A DNA stretch of 64,000 nucleotides from the NCBI RefSeq assembly GCF_038502225.1, contig NC_091346.1, forward strand, positions 11,534,365 to 11,598,364. Direction: 5' to 3'. How positions within the stretch are numbered: position 1 is the stretch's first letter; each line of letters begins with the position of its first letter. The stretch comes from Cherax quadricarinatus (Eukaryota > Arthropoda > Malacostraca > Decapoda > Parastacidae). A program made the translations under genes and the position numbers. The notes beneath the pieces are model-generated. The model saw nothing but the letters and a program-made list of their open reading frames with translations. It had not been told where the DNA came from and made no database searches. Below, in pieces: positions 43,363-54,643 of this stretch.

Positions 43363-46300
43363 CTAAGCAGAATATGGGTATCATCGTCAAACTTGTCAAG
43401 AGCTATGAGTCCTTACTTTTCCAAAAGCAAAGTAGGAATTACTGATAACCAGTTGTTGCAAGTAAATTCCTTTAGGGATATGGGGTCCTACTTAACATTG
43501 TTAAGAGAAGGACTGTTATCATTCCCCGCCGGATCATATACGGGTTTCGACGCTCTGTTGGAAACTTATGGTGGCTCCACTACGCGAGTACCCCTGTACA
43601 AGTTATATGTCGAAACTCCTATTTTTACAGGCTGGACGTCAATCGGAGTGTCTCCAACTAACTTTCCCATAAAAGATGTAGACCTATTGATTGGGAACGA
43701 CTTAGCAGAAGAAGGAATATGGAAAGAGCCCATAGTTATGGAAAATCCAACCGAGGAAAATTGCATCATCGAAGCCCGAAGAATGGAACCTACCCTCTTT
43801 CCTCTGAGCGTAGTAACCCGGGCAATGACCAAACAGTCGCGTTCTCTGTTGGTATCAGAGGAAGTCATGGACGACGTCGACGTAGGAGTAGGAGACATAT
43901 TCATCGAAAGCTCGAGTTTCGAGCCAACAGTCCACCCGGAACCGATACCAGTTCCTAAGTCGGTGGTTTCTGAAATAGAATTATTCTCGAAGGAGGATCT
44001 AGTAAGAGAACTCCAAATAGACCCCTCCTTAAGTGACATCAGGAAGCTTGCTGTGTCGGGAGAAGAAGCCCTTAAAAGTGACAGCTCTTACTATTGGGAG
44101 AAGGACTTACTGAAAAAGAAACTAGGATCTCTTAAAAGTGATCATCTAGTGGTCTTGCCTACCCCGTTTAGAAATTTAGCATGTAAGTTTGCTCATGACA
44201 GTCCTCAAGGTGGACATCTGGGACAAAAAAAGACTTTTAGAAAAATTGCTAAGCACTTCACATGGCCAAAAATGAAGGAAGAAGTGGAACGGTATGTAAG
44301 AAGCTGTTCCATGTGTCAACTAGTAGGCAAACCTACACATAATCCACTACCTGTGCCGTTGAACCCTATACAAGTAAGAGGCGAACCCTTTTCACGTCTG
44401 GTGATCGACTGTGTCGGCCCGCTACCCAAGACTCGGCAGGGCAACCAGTTCCTGTTCACTATCATGGATACCGTCACCAGGTACCTGGAAGCAGTTCCTC
44501 TCAGGAGGATTAATGCTCGCCTAACAGTGAGAACATTGATTAAGTTCTTCTCTCACTTTGGATTTCCAAGAGAAGTTCAATCGGATCAAGGGTCGAATTT
44601 TACTTCAAAATTTTTCTGTGAAGCCTTGGCTGAGTTAGGGGTCAAGACGGTTTACGCGACGGCCTATCGACCCCAATCACAAGGCGTGGTGGAAAGGTTC
44701 CATCAAACTTTGAAGATTATGATGAGGTCCTATTGTTTGCAGTATTCCAAAGATTGGGATGAAGTTATTCCACTACTCTTGTTTGCCCTAAGAGAAAGCG
44801 AACAAGACAACTTGAAGTTTTCGCTATTTGAGTTAATATATGGGCATCAAATTAGAGGACCAGTACAGGTTCTCAAAGAAGCTTGGACCGGGGAAGAAAC
44901 ACCGACTTTTAGGAGCTCTCCTACCTTAATGAAAAAACGCCTGAGCCTAGCTAGAGAATTGGCCGCCGAAAACTCACGACAAGCACAGAGTAAGATGAAG
45001 GAGGAATACGATCGTCGAACTAAACTTCGTTCATTTGAACCAAAAGATCAAGTTCTGGTTCAACGATTTCATCATGGACATGCTCTACAGCCCAAATTTG
45101 AAGGTCCTTTAGAAATTGTGAAACGCCTAAGTGACGTGAACTACTTGGTAAGGATGCCGAAGAAGAGGAACTCACAACGGACGTATCACGTTAACCAACT
45201 TAAACCCTATTCAGGAATCGTTTCTCCAATATCTACTATAATGCCTCTGAACCAAGAACGGGTTCCAGTGAGTTCGGATGAAATAATAGAAATACCGGTT
45301 CTTCTGAATAATTCGACAGCCTTAAAGAATTTAAATTCTCTACTGATAAATCTGGAAGTGGACAAAGGACACGAAATAAAATCCCTGATTAAGGCAAATC
45401 TCCACCTATTCAACGACGTCCCAAAAACGTGTACGTTGGGTGTGCACGATGTTACTCTCAGAGAACCTAATCCAATCAAGCAATCTCCCTACAGAGTGAG
45501 TCCCAAGAAACAAGGTGAGCTAGAGGCAGAGGTGAACTTCTTACTCTCACATGGGTTGATAAAACCAAGTAACAGTCCTTGGGCCTCCCCGTGCATTCTA
45601 GTCCCCAAACCAGACGGGACCTCCCGTATATGCACGGACTTTAGAAAAGTCAATGCTGTAACAGTACCTGATGGGTTTCCAATACCCAAAATTGACGACT
45701 TAATAGACAAGGTCTCCAGAGCTAAGTATATCAGTAAATTGGACTTGTTAAGAGGGTATTACCAAGTCCCGTTGTCACCAAGAGCTCAAGAGATATCGGC
45801 TTTTATGATACCTGGTGGCCTATACAAGTATTGTGTTATGCCCTTCGGCTTCTGTAACGCGGCCTCTACGTTCCAGCGTATTATGAACATACTTACGGGC
45901 GGATTGGACAGAGTAGAAGCTTACTTAGACGACTTAGTCGTATACAGCAACAGTTGGCCCCAACACCTTAGACAGCTTATAGCCTTGTTTGACGCCTTAA
46001 GTAAACATAATTTTACAGTGAATTTGTCCAAGTGTGAGTTTTGCCAGACGAAAATTAAATACTTAGGATTTCGGATTGGACAAGGTGAAGTCGCTCCTTT
46101 GAACGCCAAAGTAAAGGCCCTCTTAGAATTTCCTACCACTAAGGATAGGAAAAGCGTATCAAGATTTTTAGGAGTTGGCGGTTACTACCGTCGGTTCTGT
46201 CCGAATTTTGCACAGGTAGCTTTTCCCCTAACTGAATTAACAAGTCCATAAACAAAGTTTTCATGGACTCAGGACTGTGAAATTGCTTTTAATCGTTTAA

Positions 46301-46544
46301 AAAGATTACTATCCTCTACCCCAGTATTGCTAAGTCCTGATTTTAATAAACCATTCCACTTACAAATAGATGCCAGTGCGTATGCTTTGGGAGCCGCATT
46401 GTTACAGAAGGCTCCAAATTCTGACCTATTACAACCTGTTTCTTATTTTTTTTTCTAAGTTAAAGAAACACCAAATTCATTATTCAAGTATAGAAAAACC
46501 TTAGCTCTCGTTGTATGCCTAGAGAATTTTGATGTATATTAAGG
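43363..46544 (+). pseudogene. gypsy-2 pol: protease-integrase-RT-partial RNase H
   Basis: Same frame as gag. Protease at about 43440-43730: active site reads RDMGS where D-T/S-G is expected; ends DLLIGNDLA. Integrase at 44030-44950: HDSPQGGH...CSMCQ zinc site, LVIDCVGPLP, VQSDQGSNFTSKFF, QGVVERFHQ (D, D, E). RT at 45350-46200: ASPCILVPKPDGTSRICTDF, KLDLLRGYYQVPL, MPFGFCNAASTFQ, VEAYLDDLVVYS. A TAA at 46249-46251 then interrupts; RNase H starts HLQIDASAYALGAALL and breaks off at about 46540 against the CR1-like element. The large open stretch (952 codons) shows a fairly recent origin. Confidence 0.88.
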
Positions 46545-46552
46545 ATCTTCTC

Positions 46553-49526
46553 CCCATGTTCCCCTAATGCTTGATGGGAGGCTGTTGAACAGTTTTGGGC
46601 CCCGGACACTTATGGTGTTTTCTCTTAGTGTACCAATGGCGCCCCTACTTTTTATTGGCGGCATTTTGCATCGCCTGCCCAGTCTTTTACTTTCGTAGGG
46701 AGTGATTTCTGTGTGCAGATTTGGGACCATTCCTTCCAAGATTTTCCAAGTGTAGATTATGATATATCTCTCCCTCCTGCGTTCCAACGAGTACAAGTCA
46801 AGTGCTTCCAAGCGTTCCCAGTAGTTAAGGTGCTTGACAGAACTTATACGTGCAGTAAAGGATCTCTGTACACTCTCTAGATCTGCGATTTCACCTGCTT
46901 TGTATGGAGATGTTAATGTACAGCAGTATTCCAGCCTAGAGAGAACAAGTGATTTGAAAAGGATCATCATGGGCTTGGCATCTCTCGTTTTGAAAGTTCT
47001 CATTATCCATCCTATCATTTTCTTTGCACGTGCGATCGTGGCACTGTTGTGATCCTTGAAAGTGAGATCCTCAGACATTACTACTCCCAGGTCCCTTACA
47101 TTATTTTTCTGATCTATTGTATGGCCGGAGTCAGTAGTATACTCTGTTCTAGTTATTATCTCCTCCAGTTTTCCATAACGGAGTAGTTGGAATTTGTCCT
47201 CATTGAGCATCATATTGTTTACCGTTGCCCACTGGAAAACTTTGTTTATATCTTCTTGGAGGTTAACCGCGTCCTCAGCAGATGACAGCCTCATGCAGAT
47301 CCTAGTATCATCCGCAAAGGATGATACGGTGCTGTGGTGTATATCTCTGTTTATGTCTGATATGAGGATAAGGAATAAGATGGGGGCGAGTACTGTGCCT
47401 TGTGGAACAGAGCTCTTCACTATGGCAGCCTCCGATTTAACTCTGTTGACCACTACTCTTTGTTTTCGATTTGTTAGGAAGTTGAAGATCCATCTCCCCA
47501 CTTTCCCAGTTATTCCTTTAGCACGTATTTTATGGGCTATTACGCCATAATCGCATTTGTCAAATGCTTTTGCAAAGTCTGTGTATATTACATCTGCATT
47601 CTTATTTTCTTCCAGTGCATCCAAGGCCATGTCATAGTGATCCAGTAGTTGTGAGAAGCAGGAGCGACCTGCCCTGAACCCATGTTGCCCTGGATTGTGC
47701 AGATTTTGGGAATCCAGGTGATTTGCAATCCTGCTTCTTAGCACTCTTTCAAAGATTTTTATGATGTGGGACGTCAGAGCTATTGGTCTATAGTTCTTAG
47801 CTAATGCTTTGCTGCCACCTTTATGGAGCGGGGCTATATCCGTTGTTTTAAGTGACTGTGGAATTTCACCCATGTCCAAGCTCCTCCTCCATAGTGTACT
47901 TAGGGCACACGAGAGGGGTTTCTTGCAGTTCTTAATGAAAACAGAGTTCCACGAGTCTGGGCCCGGGGCTGAGTGCATAGGCATGTTGTCAATGGCTTTT
48001 TCGAAATCTATCGGAGTTAGGGTAATGTCGGAAATCTGGCATACATTTATGGAGTTTTGAGGCTCATTCATGAAGAAATCATTTGGGTCGTCGATCCTCA
48101 GACCGATTAGTGGTTCACTAAACACAGAGTCGTACTGGGATTTCAATATTTCACTCATTTCCTTGTTGTCGTCTGTGTAAGTCCCATCCTGTCTGAGTAA
48201 GGGCCCGATACTAGATGTGGTATTTGCCTTGTTTTTGGCATATGAAAAGAAATATTTTGAATTTCTTTCAATTTCACTAATAGCTTTAAGCTCCTCCTGC
48301 CTCTCCTGGTTCCTGTAAGAGTCATTTAGCTTAAGTTCGATAGTTTCCACTTCCCTGGTCAGCGCCTCCTATCGTGTTTCAGATATTCTAGCACTCCTGA
48401 GGAGCTCAGTGACTCTTCGTCGTCTTCTGTAGAGGGAGCGTCTTTTTCTCTCCAGTTTACTCCTGCTCTTCTTCTTTCTTAGGGGAATATGCCTAGAACA
48501 TGCTTCGGCTACCAGGAAGTTGATCCTTTCAAGGCACTGATTTGGATCCATGTCATTTAAGACATCTTCCCAACATGTTTCGTTTAGGACATGGTTTACC
48601 TGGTCCCAGTTGATGTTCTTGTTGTTGAACTTGTATTTTGTGAAGACACCTTCACAGGTACATGCATTCTGCTGTTCAGGACCCCTATGCATGTACGTCT
48701 GGACTTCGATTAGATTGTGATCGGAATTAGTTGTTTTTGATATTCTTATGTCTCTTATCAGGTCCTCATTATTTGTGAAGATAAGGTCAAGTGTGTTTTC
48801 TAGTCTTGTTGGCTCCACTATCTGCTGGCTTAAGGTGTGTTTTTCGCAGAGACTTAGTAGCTCATGTGTGTGTGACCTTTCATCTGCGCTACCTCCGGGG
48901 ATTGTTTCAGCTATAACATTATTTGCTACATTCTTCCATTTTGTATGCCTTAAGTTGAAATAACCAAGCAGTAAGATGTTTGGGGATGGAGCTGGAAGGT
49001 TTTCCAAACAGTAATCGATTTTCAGTAGCTGTTCCTTGAACTGTTGGGAGGTTGCATCTGGTGGCTTGTATACAACCACAATGACTAGGTTTTGGTTCTC
49101 GATCTTTATTGATAGAACTTCAACTACCTCATTTGTGGTGTTCAGCAACTCCGTGCAGATAAGGGACTCTTTGACATACAGGCCAACCCCCCCTTGTTGC
49201 CTGTTTTTTCTGTCGCATCTAAAAAGGTTGTAACCACTTATCCATATTTCACTGTCAAAGTGATCTTTTGTGTGAGTCTCTGTGAAGGCTGCAAACATTG
49301 CATTAGACTCCACTAGAAGTCCACTGATAAAAGGTATTTTGTTGTTGGTGGATGGCTTAAGGCCCTGTATATTAGCAAATATGAACGAGGTTGTATTCTG
49401 TGTTTGTTGGGGGGACTTTGTTATTGGCATCAGTAGTTGTAATTCTGGAGGGCCATGGGTGGCCACTGGCTGCGCCTCCAGTCCAACAAGGCTCCAAGGT
49501 GGTGGACTATTTTTATTTCCTTCCAT
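46553..49526 (-). pseudogene. CR1-like ORF2 (endonuclease, RT), copy 2, one in-frame stop
   Basis: Endonuclease (49390-48690): FIFANIQGLKPSTNNKIPFI, FTETHTKDH, LLLGYFNLRHTKW (GDFN reads GYFN, so the catalytic Asp is lost), NSDHNLIEV. RT (48000-46900): TLTPIDFEKAIDNMPMHSAP, TDIAPLHKGGSKALAKNYRP, YTDFAKAFDKCDYG, SSVPQGTVLAPILF, SSFADDTRICM. A single TAG at 48369-48371 splits endonuclease from RT in the same frame. C-terminus is truncated. The start at 49526 overlaps ORF1 by about 100 bp in another frame. Confidence 0.85.
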
Positions 49527-50614
49527 TTTCTTTTTTCGTTTCCTGCCACTAAAAAATCACCTGGAGTTGGGTTGTCGTAGCTACTATTGTTTGTCTTGTG
49601 GGGTCTGTGTCTCCTGGTCCCTTTTAGATGGTATGCAGGGCACTCGATGTTGTAACACTGCTTCTGGAGGACCGAGGAGTGGCACATTTTTGGGTGAAAG
49701 AAAGTACAGGAAGAAGAACGACACACTCCTTTAGACAGGAGGTCGCTACATTTTTTGGGATGGTCAAAGTTGCATGTCCCATTTTTTCCCCCTGTTATTC
49801 CATGCTTACAGATGCCCCAAGCATAATATTTGCACAAATTCACCTTTGGTTGAGAATTGTTGGGAGGTGTGTTGTCAATTTCTGCAGGTTCTGGGACTGC
49901 ACTATAATCCTCAGTATCCAAGCCAGGGCCACCCCGTCCTGGATTCCATCTACTTTCCCCAGTAGAGGAAGGAGGAGACTCCTCTCCAACATCTGTACTG
50001 TGGGCCACGGTCTTGTGCAATGATGGTTGTATATTTACTGTTTTTGTGGTGGTTTGGGTAGTGTCCCTAGGAGAGTCTGGGCTGGCAGTAAGGCTGGGGG
50101 CTGGGTCTGGGTCAGCCCTGGGGCTGGGGGGTGGGGCTGGGTCTGGGCCAGCACCAGCACTGAGGGTATTGGTGCTATGCCTGGGGGAGCCTGGGCCAGC
50201 ACCAGCACTGTGGGTATTAGTGCTATGATTGGGGGATGGGTCTGGCTTAGCACCATGTGGGTGACTAGATAGTTTCGAGTCATCTGTTGTGGTATGGACA
50301 TTCTGCATTTTTTGATACACTATCTCTTTCTCCCATGTTTTATATATTTTTGGTAGACTATCCAAGAGGTCATCCTTGTTTTCTTGACTATTTTTATCAT
50401 TTATTACTCTCCTTAGTACCTTTCTGATACCTGCCCAAAGTTCTACATCTTTATTGCACAACCAGAAGCACCTTGCTAGTTCGAGGTCATTTTTTGAGGC
50501 TGTATTTAGTCTAGTACAAGAGATATGGTGTTTGGAAGAGCATAGGTTGCATGTGATTCTGGATTTCCTTCCAAGGATTTTTTTACATGTCCCACAGATA
50601 TGCTGTGCTGACAT
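49430..50614 (-). CDS. CR1-like ORF1 with PHD-like and CCCH zinc fingers, copy 2
   Basis: 394 codons, intact. Residues 7-55 form a PHD-like finger (CGTCKKI...CNLCSSKHHISC...CFWLC). A long Pro/Ser/Thr-rich linker with ADPDPAP-type repeats follows. Residues about 255-340 contain CKYYAWGICKHGITG...CNFDH, CSDLLSKGVCRSSSCTFFH and a further C...C...H stretch, i.e. two or three CCCH-like fingers. ORF1 should bind nucleic acid and help target-primed integration. Overlaps the ORF2 start. The upstream GT-rich minisatellite lies in its 5' UTR. Confidence 0.8.
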   Translation of the reverse strand: MSAQHICGTCKKILGRKSRITCNLCSSKHHISCTRLNTASKNDLELARCFWLCNKDVELWAGIRKVLRRVINDKNSQENKDDLLDSLPKIYKTWEKEIVYQKMQNVHTTTDDSKLSSHPHGAKPDPSPNHSTNTHSAGAGPGSPRHSTNTLSAGAGPDPAPPPSPRADPDPAPSLTASPDSPRDTTQTTTKTVNIQPSLHKTVAHSTDVGEESPPSSTGESRWNPGRGGPGLDTEDYSAVPEPAEIDNTPPNNSQPKVNLCKYYAWGICKHGITGGKNGTCNFDHPKKCSDLLSKGVCRSSSCTFFHPKMCHSSVLQKQCYNIECPAYHLKGTRRHRPHKTNNSSYDNPTPGDFLVAGNEKRKWKEIKIVHHLGALLDWRRSQWPPMALQNYNY

Positions 50615-50734
50615 CCTGTCTGTATCCTACTACACTGTATGCCACGGAAGAAAACTGATTTCCACTTTACCTTTCTCTTGCTGGTGCCAGTAATATGCAA
50701 GATGTATTTATACGAACCAAGTTTGCAGTATGTG

Positions 50735-50912
50735 GGTGGTGGTGTAGGGTGGGTGGTGGGTGTAGGGTGGGTGATGGTGCAGGGTGGGTGGTGGTGCAGG
50801 GTGGGTGGTGGGTGTAGGGTGGGTGGTGGTGCAGGGTCGGTGGTGGTGCAGGGTGGGTGGTGGGTGTAGGGTGGGTGGTGGTGCAGGGTGGGTGGTGGGT
50901 GCAGGGTGGGTG
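50735..50912 (+). repeat. G-rich minisatellite, units of about 22 bp
   Basis: Repeats of GGGTGGGTGGTGG(T)GCA / GGGTGTA on the plus strand. Many runs of three G fit a G-quadruplex pattern. It lies in the 5' UTR region of CR1-like copy 2, on the opposite strand to its transcript. Confidence 0.9.
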
Positions 50913-51165
50913 TGAGCCGGCAGACTTGCCCACACTCCACACTTCACTTAGTTAGGCCTATGCTAACTTCCCCCCTACACTTCTAAGGAAAAGATTATTT
51001 CCTGTTTAGTAGAGGTAACGGTTGTATGCTCAATTTATGTATGCTGTGATTCCCTGCACCTCAATGCTACCATCACTCGTTTCATATCTTATGACTATAG
51101 TAGTTACTTATCCGTTATTAACACTTCACTGGACCTCTGGCAATAGTTCGCTAGTGCCAGTCACT

Positions 51166-51888
51166 TGTAAGATATTCCCCTTTCCATTATATACAAAAAT
51201 AAAAGGCCTGGTTAAAATAAGTTCTATAATAATATATTGCGACCCACTTTATTACTAGCTAGATAAAGCAGGTTCGACTCTATATTATTATCGGGTACAG
51301 TGTGAATCATCAAAAGTACTCTCATTGTATTATACTGTGTTATATTATATTATTATTAGGTTAGGTATTACGAATGTGTAACTACTACTGTAGTGACCAA
51401 TTGGTGGTTCTAGAATTGATGCCACGCATCGCCTTCTGGCCGAGCTGAAGTCATACTATGGAGTAGTTGAGTGAGTCAGTCAGCTCTTAGCTCTGACTCG
51501 GTACAGGTCTTCAACCCAAAGCTCTTAGCTTAAAACTAAAACTTTAAATCAAATCTTTTGTCTTGCCTTTGCCATTAGTTTCCTGAAGTCTGGTAATTCA
51601 TGTCACTTATGAAAGATAACTATTTCGTTACCTCAGACCTTTCTAAAAGAGTTAAATGGTGAGATTAGTAGATTATTAATTGAAATTATTGTATTAAACT
51701 CTGCTAATGAGAATTTGAACGTAAGATTTGGTTTCTTGCTGTATAGTATTTCATTTATACTTGCTTGTGGTTATTTTAATTCACTAACCAAATACCAATG
51801 AAACTAAATGATTGGTAATAAAATAAAACTAACAAAAAAAAGGAGTTATTTGTGCCCCTATTGTTACGGTGAAGATTAAGGCGTAACA
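51166..51888 (+). repeat. 3' LTR of gypsy-2
   Basis: Aligns with 41054-41777 from CCATTATATAC (about 51183) to TAACA. The first 15-20 bases are diverged from the 5' LTR, perhaps replaced at the junction with the CR1-like element. Confidence 0.85.
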
Positions 51889-54640
51889 AGGACCATCTGG
51901 CTAATCTTCCAGTAGGTTGTTTATTCTTGAATAACGAAATCAGTGGAGCATGATCTGTGAAGACTTGAATAGGATGCTGATATATAATGTCTCAGAAGTG
52001 CTTTAAAAACCCTATTGCTAAGGCTTCATGCCCAGTTACTGTATAATTACGTTTAGTCTTTGTGAAGACTCCACAAGCAAATGTAACTGCATTGTACAGT
52101 GCTTGCTATCGGTCTTCTGAGCTAGGATGGTACTTATGCCAATAGAACTAGCATCAATTGTTAGATAGAAAGGCTTAGAAAAATCTAGGAATTTCAAAAT
52201 AGGGGCTGATATTAGTTTTTCTTTGAGAGTTTGGAATGCTCTTTATTGACGGAAGGTCCAAACGAAAGGAGCATCTTTCTTAAGCAATTCCGAGGAGCTG
52301 CTATAGAAGAAAAATTAGCAAAGAAAGATCTATAAAAACCTGCTAAGCCTACAAAGAATCTTATAGTATCAGCAGTAGAAGTGACTACGTGACCAAGAAA
52401 CTTGATCTCTTATTGAAAAACTGACATTTAGACAGTTTGATCTTTAAATTGGCTTCTTCAAACTTACTAAGTACCAAATTGAGTCTTTCAGTTGTCTCTC
52501 CATGTCTTTGAACATGACAACTACATCATCTAAGTACATCACCTGTGAGGCCTCTAAATATATTCGTCATGAGCCTCGAGAAGGTGATAGGTGAGGAGCA
52601 TAAACCGAAGGTCATTCTGAGGAAATGATAATGACCTGTATTAGTGGAAAAAGCGTTTACCTCTTGGCTGTCCTCGTGGAGAGGAACTTGCCAAAACTCT
52701 TGTAACTAGTCCAGGGTCGAAAAGGCTCTGTTATCTCCAATATTGCATAGAAAGTCACCAAGTACAGGAAGTGGGAAGTGATCTGGAATTGTTTTTGCTT
52801 TCAACTTCATAAAGTCGATCACTGGGTGCTAAGTACCATTCTTCTTAGGTACTAGGATCATGGACACATTCCAGGGTGAATTAATGGGTGTGGCCTGGTG
52901 GCTAAAGCTCCCGCTTCACACACGGAGGGCCCGGGTTCGACTCCCGGCGGGTGGAAACATTTCGACACGTTTCCTTACTCCTATTGTCCTGTTCACCTAG
53001 CAGCAAATAGGTACCTGGGTGTTAGTCGACTGGTGTGGGTCGCATCCTGGGGGACAAGATTAAGGACCCCAATGGAAATAAGTTAGACAGTCCTCGATGA
53101 CGCACTGACTTTCTTGGGTTATCCTGGGTGGCTAACCCTCCGGGGTTAAAAATCCAAACGAAATCTTATCTTATCTTACTGATCAATTCTTCTGCGACAA
53201 CAACTTGTGAATGAGGCATTCTGTATGCTGGTATGAAAACAGGTCTGGTACTAGGTTCAAGTGGGATACAATGGGACAATACGTTCGTTATACCCATCTT
53301 CTCACCTACAACGTTTGTTCAACAGATGCTTGACCTCGTCTGGGAAGTCACTGGGAGCTAAGTCTCTCTCTTCTACTGGTGGAGTGGATAGACTCTCCCC
53401 GGTTGAAACAGCACCAACCCACTGGTCAGGTGACAGCTCATCCTCTACATGAACAGGATAAGGATGGTGAACAAAGTCAGCAATGGTGGTGTTCGCTCTA
53501 AAGTGAATACTGTGACCGGAAGTGTTAGCAAGGAAGAAATGGATTTTATTATCTCGTACAACATGTAATGATGCCTCGAGAAAAACTCTACCTTGCAAGA
53601 ATCACTGTGAACTAGGATGTTATCACCATCTGGAACATGAGGGACAACTACACACACTCTAGTGAGTGCACTAGCCACGACAGAAACGTCTTTCTGTAGA
53701 CAGTCTGTGATATCAACAAGAAATGGCATTACTAGTTTCGAGTAGTTGTTTTCTGACAAGGCATCCCCTGTGGAGGAGCTACCACTTGAACTAGTAGTCA
53801 TTGCAGGGATAGGCTCAGTACCCAACATTGTCTGAGGTTCCTCTGACACCTGAGGCAACTGTACACTATCTTGCCTGTATGAAGTTGTAGGAACTGGATC
53901 ACAGACAGGAATGACAGTATTACTAATGCCTGACTGCTTGGTTACCTTACTAGAAAATGTACAAATCTGTAAAGACTTAATCCGAACTTTGTACTCTGCA
54001 GCAGTGTGACATATCTCGAATCCAAGCTGGTAGTCCCAAAATGGTACGATCAGATCGTCGATTTGGGCATGCCATCGGTAAGGATTAAGCATAATGCGTA
54101 AATCTCTCATTTGAAGCAAATCCCAGAAGAAGATCACCAGGGAAACTAATATGGTCGACAACAAGGAAGGATAGGAAAGGTGAGGGAAGTCTGACCTCAA
54201 ACACACAGGCTAAATCCAGCCACACCACTAAGGGTGGACACACGAGTTGGTTCTACGAGAAGGAGACGACATAACTGCTTATCCTTAAGCATCAGAGTCC
54301 GTGAGCACATATATGGGCACATTTCGAACAGATGCTTGTACCAAGGGACCTAGTGTTGCTCTGGAATTAACATGCAAACTTAATGAAGGGAGGTCATCAG
54401 AGAAGGTCTGTTCCACTGCCTCCCCAAAAATATCTTCGTCGCAAACATGAGAAGCAACATTATCAACGAGACTGTCTTCCTCGAGACTGCATAAGGCATC
54501 GACGGAGTTGTGAACAAGGATGAAGTATTCATTATTACGTACTGCCATCACAACATTCATCTCTCGACCTGCGGGGAGAGAGGATGCTTCTACAGTTTCT
54601 CTTGCATGCCACCTGGTGAGGAAAACATAGCATTAGCACC
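51889..54640 (-). pseudogene. gypsy-1 protease, RT and start of RNase H, decayed
   Basis: On the minus strand the RT is seen at 52880-52400: PWNVSMILVPKKNGT, PVIDFMKLKAKTIPDHFPLP, FSTLD-LQEFWQVPL, MTFGLCSSPITFSRLMTNIF, and MYLDDVVVMF (motif C near 52514-52545). RNase H begins near 52190 (KPFYLTIDASSIGI). A fragmented protease/linker region lies at 53300-54600 with open pieces of 60-250 codons and many stops. A SINE (52883-53180) interrupts it between EELI and NSPWN. Confidence 0.8.
52883..53180 (+). mobile_element. tRNA-derived SINE, subfamily with (TCTTA)n tail
   Basis: Head: GTGGCCTGGTGGCTAAAGCT (box A region) and box B GGTTCGACTCCCGG near 52933-52946. Core: AGGTACCTGGGTGTTAGTCG and GGTGTGGGTCGCATCCTGGG, shared with the SINEs at 18554 and 20037. 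The tail differs: it has CTGGGTGGCTAACCCTCCGG and ends in short TCTTA repeats. Confidence 0.88.
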
Positions 54641-54643
54641 AAG

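Larger units (their letters stand above)
46545..51165 (-). mobile_element. CR1-like non-LTR retrotransposon, copy 2, 3' end missing
   Basis: Same family as 29371-33590. Its 5' UTR (about 50615-51165) and both ORFs are present, but the ORF2 frame breaks at SLPSSIRG near 46565, about 240 bp before the 3' terminus seen in the relatives. Target-primed insertion keeps 3' ends, so a later deletion probably removed this end together with the adjoining gypsy-2 sequence. Confidence 0.8.
41054..51888 (+). mobile_element. Gmr1-like Ty3/gypsy LTR retrotransposon (gypsy-2)
   Basis: LTRs at 41054-41777 and about 51166-51888 (TGTTA...TAACA), flanked by the 5-bp repeat AGGAC. It sits in the RNase H coding part of gypsy-1, which is continuous across it. 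gag, protease, integrase and RT follow in that order, i.e. integrase precedes RT, as described for Gmr1-type elements. The rest of RNase H was lost where a CR1-like element lies (46545-51165). The two LTRs differ by about two dozen substitutions by eye. Confidence 0.85.
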
